Source: Strongylocentrotus purpuratus (Eukaryota > Echinodermata > Echinoidea > Camarodonta > Strongylocentrotidae). From it: a stretch of DNA of 64,000 nt. Position 1 is the stretch's first letter. Each line of letters begins with the position of its first letter. Position numbers and translations under genes: made by a program. The stretch is from the NCBI RefSeq assembly GCF_000002235.5, contig NW_022145605.1, positions 31,619,774 to 31,683,773 of the forward strand, written 5' to 3'. The notes under the pieces were generated by a model, which was not told where the DNA came from, did not search any database, and saw only the letters and a list, made by a program, of their open reading frames with translations. Shown in pieces: positions 41,803 to 53,575 of this stretch.

Positions 41803-42997
41803 ATGTGTGTATTTGCAATGTAGTAATTTCACAAATTGTTCATTAAAAATGTAACATTTCATTTACATCAAACCATTTGAAACTGCATATCATTTTGAAA
41901 GTGTTCATTTTTCTTCTACTTTTACTGATTGGTACAAAGATCTTATGTTGGACTTTGAATTGTTAGAAAAACATACTGAAAAAATTCTGTCCAAAATGTT
42001 TTTTTGAATGAGGTACTATTAGAGAACTTGGCAGTCAGTAATTTCGCATAAATATAGTCATTATTTGTTTACAACTAAGAAAATCTTTTGTGCTTCAAGA
42101 ATTAAACTTTTCCTTGACTCTGACATCAATTAATGAAGAATCGTTACCAATCTGCTAGCCTGAATTACCTATAACATATCTACAATATATGGTAAGGGAA
42201 TTAAATCGCCTTCCAGAAATTTGTATTATAAATTTCAGATTCATTCTTGGTAAATCAACAGACACATCTCTTCTCTTATTAAAGTCCACATACATCTCCC
42301 TGGAGCCAGGAGGGCATTAAACTCATTAACCTGAACACAGGTTAACAACCTTATGGCACTTAACTAACAATTAAGATGAAGAGAATACAGCTTGCAATCT
42401 ATTTTGATGCACAAAGAAGAAAAATGATTAATTATTTATCGTTCAATTTTGTAATTATATGTAGTGCCTTGTATAATGACCATTAAAACTGCAACGCTCT
42501 GAAAATTCATTAATATTCAAGGTTGTTGATTTATATTTTGTCTATTGTTTACACACTGCAAAACTCTACAGCACTAATACCTGCTAACTAGGGTGCTCTT
42601 GTATATAACAACTCCTATAACAGCGTCATGTGCCCCCCCCCCCTTCCCCGGCTGCTATCGACTCAAGCATTCATGCTTTTGATAGTTGGCCTCTGCATTT
42701 ATCTTGATTCTTTGCTTTACCTTCATATTTTAAAGTTTTGAATTATATATAGCGGTATTTATTTATTTTTTCTGTATTTTACTTTTCATAATTTTATGTG
42801 AATCAATTATGTTATATATCATAATTGTTATTTGAATACTTTGTATTTGATTTTTCAAAAAATGCAGAGACATCTGCTCTAAATATATATATATTTATAT
42901 ATTTTCAGCACATTGGTCTGTCTTTCAAAATTATATGATATTCAATATATACGCATACTATTTGATTTTCGTAATTGAGCATTTTTCTTAAATATAA
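41803..42997. other. No gene seen
   Basis: AT-rich. No repeat family or exon recognised. Confidence 0.55.
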
Positions 42998-43417
42998 TTC
43001 CATATCTAGGCGGTATTATGGTATTGCTTATGTCATATGTTGAGTGCCAGAAAGAAATTGACACTCTGTCTGAGTATTTTCATCAACAACCTTCCGGCTC
43101 TCAGCTAGCACACACATTTCCTCTTCTTTCAGTTTGTCTGGGTGGTATTATAGTAACGCTTATATCATCTTTTGAGTGCCAGAAAGGCATTGACACCCTG
43201 TTTAAGTTTTTCATCAACAACCTTCCGGCTCTCAGCTAGCACACACATTTCCTCTTCTTTCAGTTTGTCTGGGTGGTATTATAGTAACGCTTATATCATC
43301 TTTTGAGTGCCAGAAAGGCAATGACACCCTGTCTGAGTATTTTCATCAACAACCTTCCGGCTCTCAGCTAGCACACACATTTCCTTTACTTTCAGTTTGT
43401 CTGCCACCCCATGTGAT
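42998..43417. repeat. About 122-bp tandem repeat, 3+ units
   Basis: Units share AACCTTCCGGCTCTCAGCTA and TTTCAGTTTGTCTGGG with high identity. No exon signals. Confidence 0.9.
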
Positions 43418-43649
43418 GATGTAAGGTACTACATGATATAAAGAACGTGTAGGAGGGGGCCAGACAGGCCTTGTTTGCACAAGGCTCAGCTGCAAATCTC
43501 GTTGAATAAATTGATCCCAAACGCCTCCATTGGTAACTAGCAGCACCGAGACACTCACCTCCATACGTTGTTAAATGTTTATAGACATTGCATAAATCCC
43601 TCACGCTGCTGCAATTGTGCAGGTTTATTTTAAGGAGACATTTTAATAT

Positions 43650-44175
43650 TTTGTTTTTGTTTGCTGATGAAAAGGTACGTCAATTGTGACATTTTCAGTA
43701 AGATTGTGTACTTACCAGAAAAGTCAATTAATATCCCCCTCATTTTTTTTTTATTTTGCCCCTTCACTTTTCTCACCTGCATACATTATTAACTTTTCGT
43801 TAAAGCTTATTTCAAGTAGACTTCAATATTTTTGCTATTTTTACATATTGAAAAGCTACGTCAATTGTGACGTTTTCAGTAAGACTGTATAATTCTCCAA
43901 AAAGTCAATTAAAATCCCCCTCCGTTTGTTTTGAATATTGCCCCTTTGATTTTCTCAAATGCACACATTCTTAAATTGTACATCACATGCTGCTGTAAAT
44001 GTGCAGGCTTATTTCAAGTAGACTTTAATAATTCTATATTTCGCTGAGGAAAAGCTACGTCAATCATTTGACTTTTTCAGTACCGCTGTATATTTCTTAT
44101 AAAATTTGAACAATTAAAGTCCCCCTCATTTCGTTTTTTTTGTATTGCACCTCTGCTTTTCTCATGAATGTTAAC
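43650..44175. repeat. About 180-bp tandem repeat, 3 units
   Basis: Units share TACGTCAATTGTGAC, TTTTCAGTA and GTCAATTAA..TCCCCCTC. Divergence is higher than in the neighbouring 122-bp array. Confidence 0.8.
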
Positions 44176-44470
44176 TTTTTCTTGTTCCTATTTTTTTCTT
44201 GTTTCAATGCCACATTTTTCCCCTCCATTTTCTATGATATCTACCCACATCTCTCTGCCCTTGTCTTTCTCTACCTCCCTCTATTCCACTCTCCATCTCC
44301 CTCTACTTCCTTCTCTATCTTTCTCCCTCTCTCTCTCCCTTTTCCCCTCTGTCTCTCCTGTTTGCTGGCTTTCCTGTCCTCTCTTTTGCTCCCCACTTAC
44401 ACTTGCTCTCTCTCTCTCTCTCTCTCCCCTCTTTCCCTCTCATCTGTATGAATTAATATATTCTCTCTTT
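44176..44470. repeat. CT-rich tract
   Basis: Loose CT and CCCTCT repeats, with a nearly pure CT run at 44406-44427. Confidence 0.85.
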
Positions 44471-44718
44471 CCCCCTCTTTCACATGAATCCCTCTTAACC
44501 CTTGTCCTAATTTTGTGTTCATCTCTTAAACAAACTGCACTACTTTCAAATACACAGTTTGTTGACACACACTAATGTTCCGCATATAACTTCAAATGGA
44601 AGGGATAATGCATTAGAAGCCCCGATCTGTTTACCGATACGATCCCCAGATGAGTAAGGATTATACGCTAGTCCAATGAGAATGCGGGGATCAATATGTC
44701 TGATGGAACATTATATCT

Positions 44719-44748
44719 GGAAAACAAACCAGCTTCGGTTTGTTTTCC
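44719..44748. repeat. Perfect 12-bp hairpin
   Basis: GGAAAACAAACC and its exact complement flank a 6-base loop (AGCTTC). Function unknown. Confidence 0.7.
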
Positions 44749-44909
44749 GATTGGTGTGATCCAAAAATCGATGCAAAGAAGTACATGCATGTCCTTCGGT
44801 CTATACTGGCATGATATAAGTAGGATATGCACAAATAGTGTGTAGACTTTCACTGGTTGTCCAAGGATTGCGAACACTGAAGAAGAGATAACACTCCGAC
44901 TTTAATTTG

Positions 44910-45111
44910 GACTAAACTTTGGCAGGCCGTTCATGCCACTGTTTGCTCTCACCATTTACTGGCATTGGTCTCTCAAGGAATGTACAAATCATGGTCACAG
45001 ATCTACAGAATTTGCATTTATTGATAATTCATTATGAAAGTAAAAAATATTATCTTCAGATCATAATGGTGAGAGCCAACAGTGGCATGAGCGGCCTGCC
45101 ATAGTCAAGTC
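44910..45111. mobile_element. MITE with GGCAGGCCG..CATGCCACTG ends
   Basis: About 200 bp; inverted ends of about 45 bp include GGCAGGCCGTTCATGCCACT. A partial relative lies at 56460-56530. Confidence 0.8.
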
Positions 45112-45114
45112 AAC

Positions 45115-46680
45115 ATTCAACACTCCTCTGGTGTTTTGATAATCAAAGTAGATCTGTATCTGATATCAACATATTTGATTTTATATGATTTACAAAAAGA
45201 TAAGCACAAGGTGTGAAACAATAAATAGGAGATAATACTCAAAATGTATAGATCTACACCTGATATGAAAACATTTGATCCCATACCGTATCATGTATCA
45301 TTAAGCATTTGGTGTCAAACATCAAGATAACACAAAAGTAATGATAGCTGATACTCAAAATGTATAGATCTACACCTGATATGAACACATTCAATCCCAT
45401 ATAATGCATCGTTAAGCATGTGGTGTCATACACTGAGATAACACCAAAGTAAATATAGCTGATATAGATCTACATTAGTTGGAACATGCTGAATTTCATG
45501 TAGTGCATCGTGAAGCACTAGGTGATGAACACTGAAGGGGCGGGGGGGGGGGGGGGTATAACACTCAAAGTGTTATGATATTCGATCTACATCTACACCT
45601 GATGTGAACAGGTTGAAATATATATAATGAATCATTAAGCACTTGGTGTTGGACACTGAAGAGGAGGTATAAAACTCAAGTGTTTGATATTCAATCTACA
45701 TCTATACACCTGATGTGAACAGGTTGAATGATCATTACACACCTAGTGTTAAACACCAATTACACTCAAGGTGTAGTGATAATCAAAACAGATCTACACC
45801 TGTTGTGAACACTTTAAATCATATATAGCAATAGGTTTCTGATACTGAAGAGATAACACTCAAGGCATTATGATAAATACACTATAGATCTACACCTGTT
45901 ATGAACATGCTGCATCCAATATCATAAAGCACTGGGTTGTTAACACCGAAAGAAAGATAACATTAAAAGTGTTAAGGATATCATACTGATTACACTAAGT
46001 ATACACCTGACATGAACATGTTCAATCATATATATAATGCATCATTAGGCAATGGGTGTCACATAAGAGGTGTTGTAATAATCACTCATGATCTACACCT
46101 GATGTGAACATGTAAAATATCATAAAGTGCATAACTAAGCACTGGGTATTTAAAACCAAAGGTGTAATAACATTCAAGGTGTAATGATAATCAAATTTGA
46201 TCTACACCTTATATGAGAGCACTTAAAATCTCATATGCAGTCACACTATTAAAAGCACTGGGTGTCAAAACATGAAGAAGAGATAACACTCAAGACGAAA
46301 CGATTATCAAATTATACCTAACCCTAATGTGAAAACATTTACTTTCATACAAAGCATTAGTAAGCACTGTGTGTATACTGTGTTTCTAAAACTGAAGGAG
46401 AAAACAATCAAGGATAAACGATAATCACACTAGGTTCAAAGAGCAAATAAAAAGCTTTGGTTGCATGCAGTCATATCACTGAGGTGTTTTCAGTAAACCA
46501 AAGGAATTTACTTTCATACAATGCATTACTAAGTAATGTGTGTATACTGTATTTCAAAAACTGAATAAGAGAATACAATCAATGATATTATACGATAATC
46601 ACTCTAGATTAAAAGAGCAAATAGAAAGCTTTGGTTGCATGCAATGATATCACCGAGGTGTTTTTTAGTGAACTGAAGGA
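45115..46680. repeat. Degenerate tandem array, about 125-bp unit
   Basis: About twelve decayed units share TAGATCTACACCTGATATGA, AAGCACT.GGTGT and GATAACACTCAA. Units are more divergent toward the right. No coding frame. Confidence 0.85.
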
Positions 46681-47126
46681 ATAAATCCTCTACTGTAAAT
46701 TCAACCTTTCTCACGGCCTCCTACTTCTTTCTAAATTGTTTACTGCCGGTGCATTAATTCTCGGATTTGACGTTTGAAAAGGCTGAATGAATAATGGTTT
46801 GAATGTAGTGCGGTTGCATCTCTCGGGCCTACAAACCCTGCCATGAGGAATTGGAGAAGTTGCCTAAAGGCAGCCGAAGTTCTGTCTGTCATATAAACCA
46901 CGTCTCAACCGAGGTTGGTTGTTTTTATCCTTACGAGCATCAATGTTGCTATCACAGTTGTTTTGTAATTGTTTGTTTGTATTACTGTCATGAAAAAATA
47001 TGACAACATAATAAGTTTTCAGTTTACAAAGGATGAAGCCCGGCCCCCCACCCCCCTCCCCCCCCCCCCCTCACTCCGTGAATGCAAGGGATACCATGCG
47101 TGTTACCAAAATGTCCGGTAAAGGGA
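46681..47126. other. Non-repetitive segment, possible regulatory DNA
   Basis: 46730-46920 is balanced in composition and free of repeats, unlike its neighbours. No exon seen. Confidence 0.3.
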
Positions 47127-47276
47127 TACTTTTCACGCACCAAAGTCCGACGTGCAGTACACAAAAATCTGGCCCGTATGGACTTCACACACCGGACTAA
47201 GGGGGGGGGGTGTTTTCAAAAGAAGGAAACATGCATATGCGTACCCTAAATAACAATGAGTGGGGGGGGGGGGGGG
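47127..47276 (+). repeat. Interspersed repeat ending in poly-G (copy 2)
   Basis: Same start (TACTTTTCACGCACC) and G-run end as 2447-2600. Confidence 0.75.
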
Positions 47277-49455
47277 TGAAGACTGTTTCAGCTGAATTTC
47301 AAAAAGCCTGGTATTCATGGTGTTCTTGGCATCTACAGGCAAATGAAGCATGTGGAACAGGGGGCTGCAGCCCTCTCCCCTGAAGGAATGCGGGAATTTT
47401 CACTTTTTTTTAGCAAGGGTCACTTCATTTTTCCCCTCGCAAAATTGTGCCTATGACCCCTTAGTTCTTACAAATCAACAATGCAAAAAAACACAAATCA
47501 TAACAAAATCTGCAGGTTAGGTTCTTGAAATAAAATAAACAAATACGGTGTGATCTGTACACTGTATCATGACTTGAAATTCAACCAAATAGCAAGTAGT
47601 GCAGTTTTTTTTAAATAAACAAATATTTGTTTAACAAGATGAGTAAATTGTTAGTCATGCATGCACTTTACGATCTCCAATACAAAACCCTCATGGAACA
47701 TACTTCCAAGCTCATGTGATAGAGCTAGCCTTTGCCGCAACTTTTAATTAACTCTCAAGCCCTTGATTGATGTTTCCTGCAATCAATTATCATTACCAAG
47801 TTCCTTAATTGCCAAACTGCTGAACCAGACCGTCATGCTAATTTTACACATGATCGCATGCCGTACTTGATTAATCCAGATAGTAAATCTTGATATAAAT
47901 TCTAGCTCAAGATTATTTTCCAATTTCATTCATGTGAGCCCCTTGTTTTTACGGTATATATTTTTGTATAACCCAAAATTCACGGCAGTATGTCAAAACA
48001 GATATTGACAATCCAGAAAGTTGATATGTTCAGCAATGACGTTATACTTGAAGGCTCTATTTAATATTACAGGATATCTTATAATAATGAAATAGTAATA
48101 AATTACATTTATAAAGCGCTGAACAAAACAAGGTACAACTTAATACAGTATACAGTACATTACCAACTGCGCTTGAGCTGTGCACATATATTCATTGCTT
48201 AAAGTTGCTTAAGCATGGGTAAACATAGGGCAGCACACAGATGTACATGTATGCACGGAAGCGTAATACCCGTTAGATTAGTGTTATGTAGTTATCGCCA
48301 AGTTGCCTACTTCACGAACTATATACCCATGCATGAACATCTTTAACAACTCCATCTGTGCCAGGGGGGAAGGGGCAAACTTTGCCCAATCTTTTGAGAT
48401 TTGAACGATTAGTTTGGACTCTTTTTGGCTTTTTCTTCATTAAAACAGAAGCAAGTAACTTCATTAAACATCCTATTTCCGATTTTAAAAGCAAATAAAC
48501 CGAACATTTCAAATAAATCATATAATTCCTAAAACTGGAAGGTTGATAATTGCTCCAAAACATGATGAAGGCAAAAGGAGGAGATAAGTATTTATCTCCT
48601 GAAATATATTAAATATTACATAATCAACTTTTGTCTCGAAAAGAAAAAGATGTATACACTTATTCCTTGGGTATAGCTGTCAAAGATGTGGAAGGAGAAC
48701 AACAACAACAACAACAGCAAAACAGTCTTCCTCCAATTTGTTCTGGTGACAGTCTGTTTCTAAAAGTGGATTATTGATCGTCAGGTGAAGTGGTTTAATT
48801 TGCTGCAATCCTTTCAGGTGCTCGAGACATGGGAAGACAAGCTGTTAACCCTTAGAGTCTCATGAATTCTTTGTCTGAAAGGTGGGGTTTAGCTGTTTTT
48901 TTCAAGGATCACGATCGTAGATTCCCGAGACAAAAGTCACTATAAAGTACATGTAAGGGGTTCGCTACTTAAATTCAAGAAATATAAGATCTTAATTTGT
49001 AGATGTCTGCTACTAATGTATTCATTTGGTACTTGAAACTAACAAAGAACAAACATTATATTCAGAGGACTGTTATGCATTGAGACTGAAGCGTACTGTC
49101 TGAACAAGTTCTTTATCTGAGAGTGTTAAGATTATCACACATTGAAATAAGTGAAAAGTAGTTAGAGAAAGAAGAAAAAAGTTCTCATCTGATTTGTTCT
49201 GGTGACAGTCTGTTTCTAAAAGTGGATTATTGATCGTCAGGTGAAGTGGTTTAATTTGCTTGCACTCGATTTCAGGTGCCAGAGACACAGGAAAACAAGT
49301 GCTTAAAGGACAATCGATCCAACCCTTGTAAGAATCTCATTTGTATGAAATCAGAAAATGAGAAAAACAGAATAGCATAAGTTTTTGTGAGTTTGTTTTT
49401 ATTTGACTCGTTCAAACAGTCAATCTACTGCAGAATAAACGATCCGGAGTGAATT
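47277..49455. other. No gene; small duplications
   Basis: 48082-48190 belongs to the ATT-headed repeat family. 48726-48830 and 49190-49290 are a duplicated block with GTTCTGGTGACAGTCTGTTT. Confidence 0.6.
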
Positions 49456-49543
49456 CGTCCCTATTTTCACGAAGTGACGGTAGTGAATGAAAATCGCATA
49501 CAATTTGCGTGCAGATTTTCCTCACTTCGTGAAAACAGGAACG
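49456..49543. mobile_element. Palindromic element, copy 6 (88 bp, internally deleted)
   Basis: Flanked by AATT on both sides; the right arm lacks about 8 bases. Confidence 0.82.
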
Positions 49544-49601
49544 AATTATAGCCATGTTCTCTCAACATACGATTCCCATACCAGAGCTCAAGATTAGCTT
49601 A

Positions 49602-49944
49602 AAAGGCATTGTTTAACAACATTAGAATCTGAGAAGCATGGCCCTACGTGTTATCAGTGTCTGTGATATGGTGTAATATTGAAGCCCTAAAACATTGCGC
49701 TTCAAAATGATCATGAAGTGCCTCAAAAAAAAAAATATTTGACTGTAGTGTTTATAAAACCGTTAGGAAAACGAAAAACGAAATTTGGATTTCCCATCAT
49801 AGATATCTTGATAATAAGACAGGCGATCGGCTTGTAAAAGTCATGGGGTTCCTGGCTGACCTAAAGTTTTATAATTATCATTGCAGCGTGAGCTACATCC
49901 ACGATTTTGTTTCAGAATCTGAGACAAAGTTGCCCAATCCCTTT
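49602..49944 (-). mobile_element. MITE, AAAGGGATTGGG family
   Basis: Reverse copy; ends AAAGGCATTGTTTAAC and CCCAATCCCTTT. It abuts the next MITE directly at CTTTAAAG. Confidence 0.85.
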
Positions 49945-50329
49945 AAAGATGAAGTTGGGTTCTGATCATGCGATTGCATTGTGAAAGAAACGGTGTGGAA
50001 TCAACCAGAAAAGGTTGATCATCTAGCATATAAAAATTTGTGTGTATTGCAAGGTTCTGGAATCATCACAATGATAAGAAATTTGGCCAAGTCTTGGTTA
50101 AGTTACAAACACCGTACACAGAAAGATGTATATGGGACTACACGAACATGTGGCGTAAAAATCCTACCCTGGATTTTTACGATGTTACATATTTAGAATA
50201 TGAAGGCATTTGAAGAGCCATGCTTTTCAGAGAACATGTCTTATCTGATATTCTTCCACACTTGCATAATAAGAATGATAACGCTCACAAATTATTTTTC
50301 ACCTCTTCCCAATACTCAACCTTCTCTTT
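49945..50329. mobile_element. MITE related to the AAAGGTAAAGACCAGT family
   Basis: Starts AAAGATGAAGTTGGGTTCTG; interior GATTGCATTGTGAAAGAAAC; right end near AACCTTCTCTTT. Confidence 0.8.
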
Positions 50330-50612
50330 AAGAGCTTGAAAAAATGTCCTGTCCTGTCTACCTTATGCAAGGCACTTTCTTCATCTACTTCACTCACTCT
50401 CTGCATGTAAGATGAAATCAGAGGATTCCTAACAAACGAATAAATTTGAATTCACGGGGCGCTGCAATCAGACAGGTACTTGGAAGACCACACGAGGTAT
50501 GCATACGTGATGATACAGCAAAATGTCACAGCCTGGCGACGCTCACAAAACAGGCCTTACCCACCACAAGAGGAAAATGATAGTACTCTCTCTCTGCACC
50601 AGGCTAAAACTT

Positions 50613-51000
50613 AAAGGGATCGGGTAACTTTGTCTCAGATTCTGAAACAAAATCCAGGATTTAGCTCATGCTGCAATGATAATTATAAAACTTAATGTCA
50701 GTCAGGAACCCCACGACTTTTACAAGCCGATCGCCTGTCTGATTATCAAGATGTTTATGATTGGAAATCGAAACCAAATTTTACGTTTTCCTAATGGCTT
50801 TCACAACACTACAGTCTATGGGGGAAAACAAGTATGGTACATGTACGTCAAAAACGGTCACTCAAAGATTTTTACTTTGTTGAGGCACTTCTTGATCATT
50901 TTGAAGCGCAATTCTTTTTAGGGCTTCAATATGACATCAAATCACTGACACTGTTAACACGTAGGCCATCTCAGATTTAACATTGTTAAACGATGCCTTT
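50613..51000 (+). mobile_element. MITE, AAAGGGATTGGG family (fullest copy)
   Basis: 388 bp, starts AAAGGGATCGGGTAAC and ends GTTAAACGATGCCTTT; imperfect inverted ends. Confidence 0.88.
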
Positions 51001-51039
51001 ATAACTAAAGGGCAAGTCACTTAAAGGGCAAGTCCACAA

Positions 51040-51745
51040 CTTATGGCACAAGTTCTCTAAAGGGAATTGTCGGGTGCCTGCAAGAAGGTCATTACTGCCC
51101 TTGCTAATATTTAGCTCTGACGACCTTTTTGCGTACATCCAACAAAAACCTGTTGTTCTGGATGCTTCTAATCTATGCAAACTGGATCAATACTCATTAC
51201 TTCTGCCTTTCTGATCTCAAAAGAGAGAGATAGTCTGGATTTGTCATCATAACCTCAAACTAAATCAGAATTGTAACCTCTTCTGTATCCCCCTCTCCCA
51301 ACAAAACAAAAAAATTCTAAATAAATAAATAAATAAAAGATATGAAGATTGTGCTTCTTCAAAAACCAAACCTGATAGCTCTATTAAGTTTACATTGATT
51401 GAAGAGAACTCATGCCCACTTTCCCTTTGGAACAAAGCATCTTTCATCAACAACAAAATCACTCTTGGTCTTTTATATATGACAATTGTCTCAAAATGTG
51501 GTAGCAAAGGATAGGTTAATGCAAAGCTTCTGCCGATAATTTACCAGAGACAATAGGACGTTGAGTCTGTCTTCATATATGGCTCCAAACAGATGATGTG
51601 GCTGTCTGCAAAAAGGCTGTAACAGTTATGTATTTTCAATGGCAGTGATCGTCTTCTTGTATGCTGGTGACAAAACGTGTTGTTCAGGGTACTTCTGATC
51701 GATGCAAACTGGATCAATGTTCATTAATTCCACCTTTTTGAACTT
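51040..51745. repeat. Diverged duplicate blocks
   Basis: TGCAAACTGGATCAAT and nearby sequence recur at about 51175 and 51705. No exon. Confidence 0.6.
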
Positions 51746-52159
51746 GCAATAGCAAGATATTGCAGCGAATCAAGAGTGGACAAAGTCCCTGACATTCAGA
51801 CCAATACAGGTCTATGTGTGATCAATATATGTTGAAGGAGACATTCAAGTACAGGAACGAATAACAGATCGAAAGCAACATTTTTAATGAAAATGTGCAT
51901 AGCCCACAAATCTATGTTCATATTTACTCTGGGTATATTTAAGCCCTGACTATACCTTCAACTTTATGAGCAATTATTGAAATACGCCCATTTTAAAGAG
52001 GCTTTTCTAGTTTAAATATTCATTATTCTGCATTAATTTATGAAGAGAGATATCTCTAATTGCAATAAACTTCATTCATGTCAAGGTGTGACCAGATACT
52101 ATTTATATATATAGAAGAAAAAGTGAGCCCTTCTTAATTAACACATTTTTCTTCTTAGA

Positions 52160-52485
52160 TATTATAAGGGAACATGTTTTCTACATAACTTCTACATAGA
52201 GAGAACGTCCCTGGATTTGTTAGATGCGGCTACCCTCAAAATGAGCAGCATGCCTGACCTATATTCAGGTTCCCATGATGGTCCAAATCAAACAGATTCT
52301 TCCAAGAATGCACTTTTCCCTCGTGACCACCCAACCAGCAGAAGGAAAAACATACAAGGAACCTCATAACAACAAAGATGCTCGACAAAATGTCCCTCAC
52401 GAACATTTAATTCCCCTCGAATCCCACCCCCACGTCTACACTGTCAACGACGGAGGAAGTAAAGTGCAAAGAACCCTTCATCATT
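52160..52485 (+). other. Unidentified plus-strand exon candidate
   Basis: A pyrimidine-rich acceptor (TTTTTCTTCTTAG) ends at 52159. The frame after it reads YYKGTCFLHN through TSLDLLDAATLKMSSMPDLY and SSKNALFPRDHPTSRR to a stop near 52362. A second frame continues HEHLIPLESHPHVYTVNDGG to about 52485, where GTAATA could be a donor. Composition is more balanced than the surroundings. I do not recognise the protein; it could be a terminal exon, an exon with a frame break, or chance. Confidence 0.25.
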
Positions 52486-52599
52486 GTAAGGTAATACTGC
52501 AGAGATCGGAATATTATGGACATGTTGGCTTCAACCCAGCTCAGTTTCAGCTCAAGTCGAAGAATATGACTGGTTTCCTATTCAATTGTGCATGATGAT

Positions 52600-53117
52600 A
52601 TCGATAATTGACAAGCATGACAGAAAAAATAATTCCAGGGTAAAACATGAAGCCTGAGACATCTTCAAAGCATATGTTATATTGTTAATGCTCTCCTGCT
52701 AATTTGTCAATGATTGTTGAGCACATCAGAATGATATATATACAGGAAAGAAGAAATTATTGTGATAATAAACTGCTTTTTTGGCACATATCACATTACG
52801 ATCCAAATGTACTTCCAAGGGGTTTATACATATACTCTAGCTCAAACTCCTGCGAGTGCCATTATTAGACAGTGCATTATGCATTTTGAGGACAAACAAA
52901 AAACCTGCCAGAAACCCATTTAAGACATGGGTTGAGAGAGACGACTGTAGATCGTAAATGCCTTGTCTAAGCAGGTAGAATCGGACAGATAATCGAACCC
53001 TTAACATTTTGATTGAGAATCAAGCAAATAAACCACAATGCTCCCACACCATAACATATCATAAAACAACATAGTCGCTGATTTCTTATTTTGTCTTTCA
53101 GAGCCAGAAAGATGTTA
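52600..53117. other. No gene seen
   Basis: AT-rich sequence without recognised features. Confidence 0.55.
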
Positions 53118-53400
53118 GAGGTGTCATGGTCGAGAGGAAACGCCACCGGACTCTTGATCACAAGGTCTGCGGTTCGAGTCCCACCGCTGCACGAATGTAC
53201 TTTGGCAAGACATTAATTTGCATTTGCCACACGCTCAACCCAGGTGAGGTAAATGGGTACCTAGTAGGATTATTCCTTGAAATGCAACGTGCGCTGATAA
53301 CAGCTGCCGGGCTAAAGCTAGGGTAATAATTTCCAAAGCTCTTAATTTGGAAGTGCATAGGGACGTTAATAATGTGATATGTGCTATACAAGTATGCCCT
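53118..53400 (+). mobile_element. tRNA-derived SINE-like element
   Basis: The head has TGGTCGAGAGG and B box GGTTCGAGTCCC. The body has GCTAAAGCTAGGGTAATAAT and the tail GTGCTATACAAGTATG. Related to 17435-17698. Confidence 0.8.
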
Positions 53401-53464
53401 TCTGGCTCCAGATAATGCTCCCCAGGGAGTGGAAAATGTGCACACATTGTGTGCGGGTAAGCCT

Positions 53465-53575
53465 GAATCCGATGACCGGGGTAATAATATATCTGTAAAG
53501 CGCTTACGCACATCGTTGGATCGGTGTATTGAGCGCTGTATAAAAAAACAGATTATTATTATTATTATTATAAGT
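53465..53575 (+). mobile_element. SINE-like 3' tail
   Basis: Contains GTAAAGCGCTTACGCAC and GAGCGCTGTATAAAA followed by ATT repeats; head missing. Confidence 0.65.
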
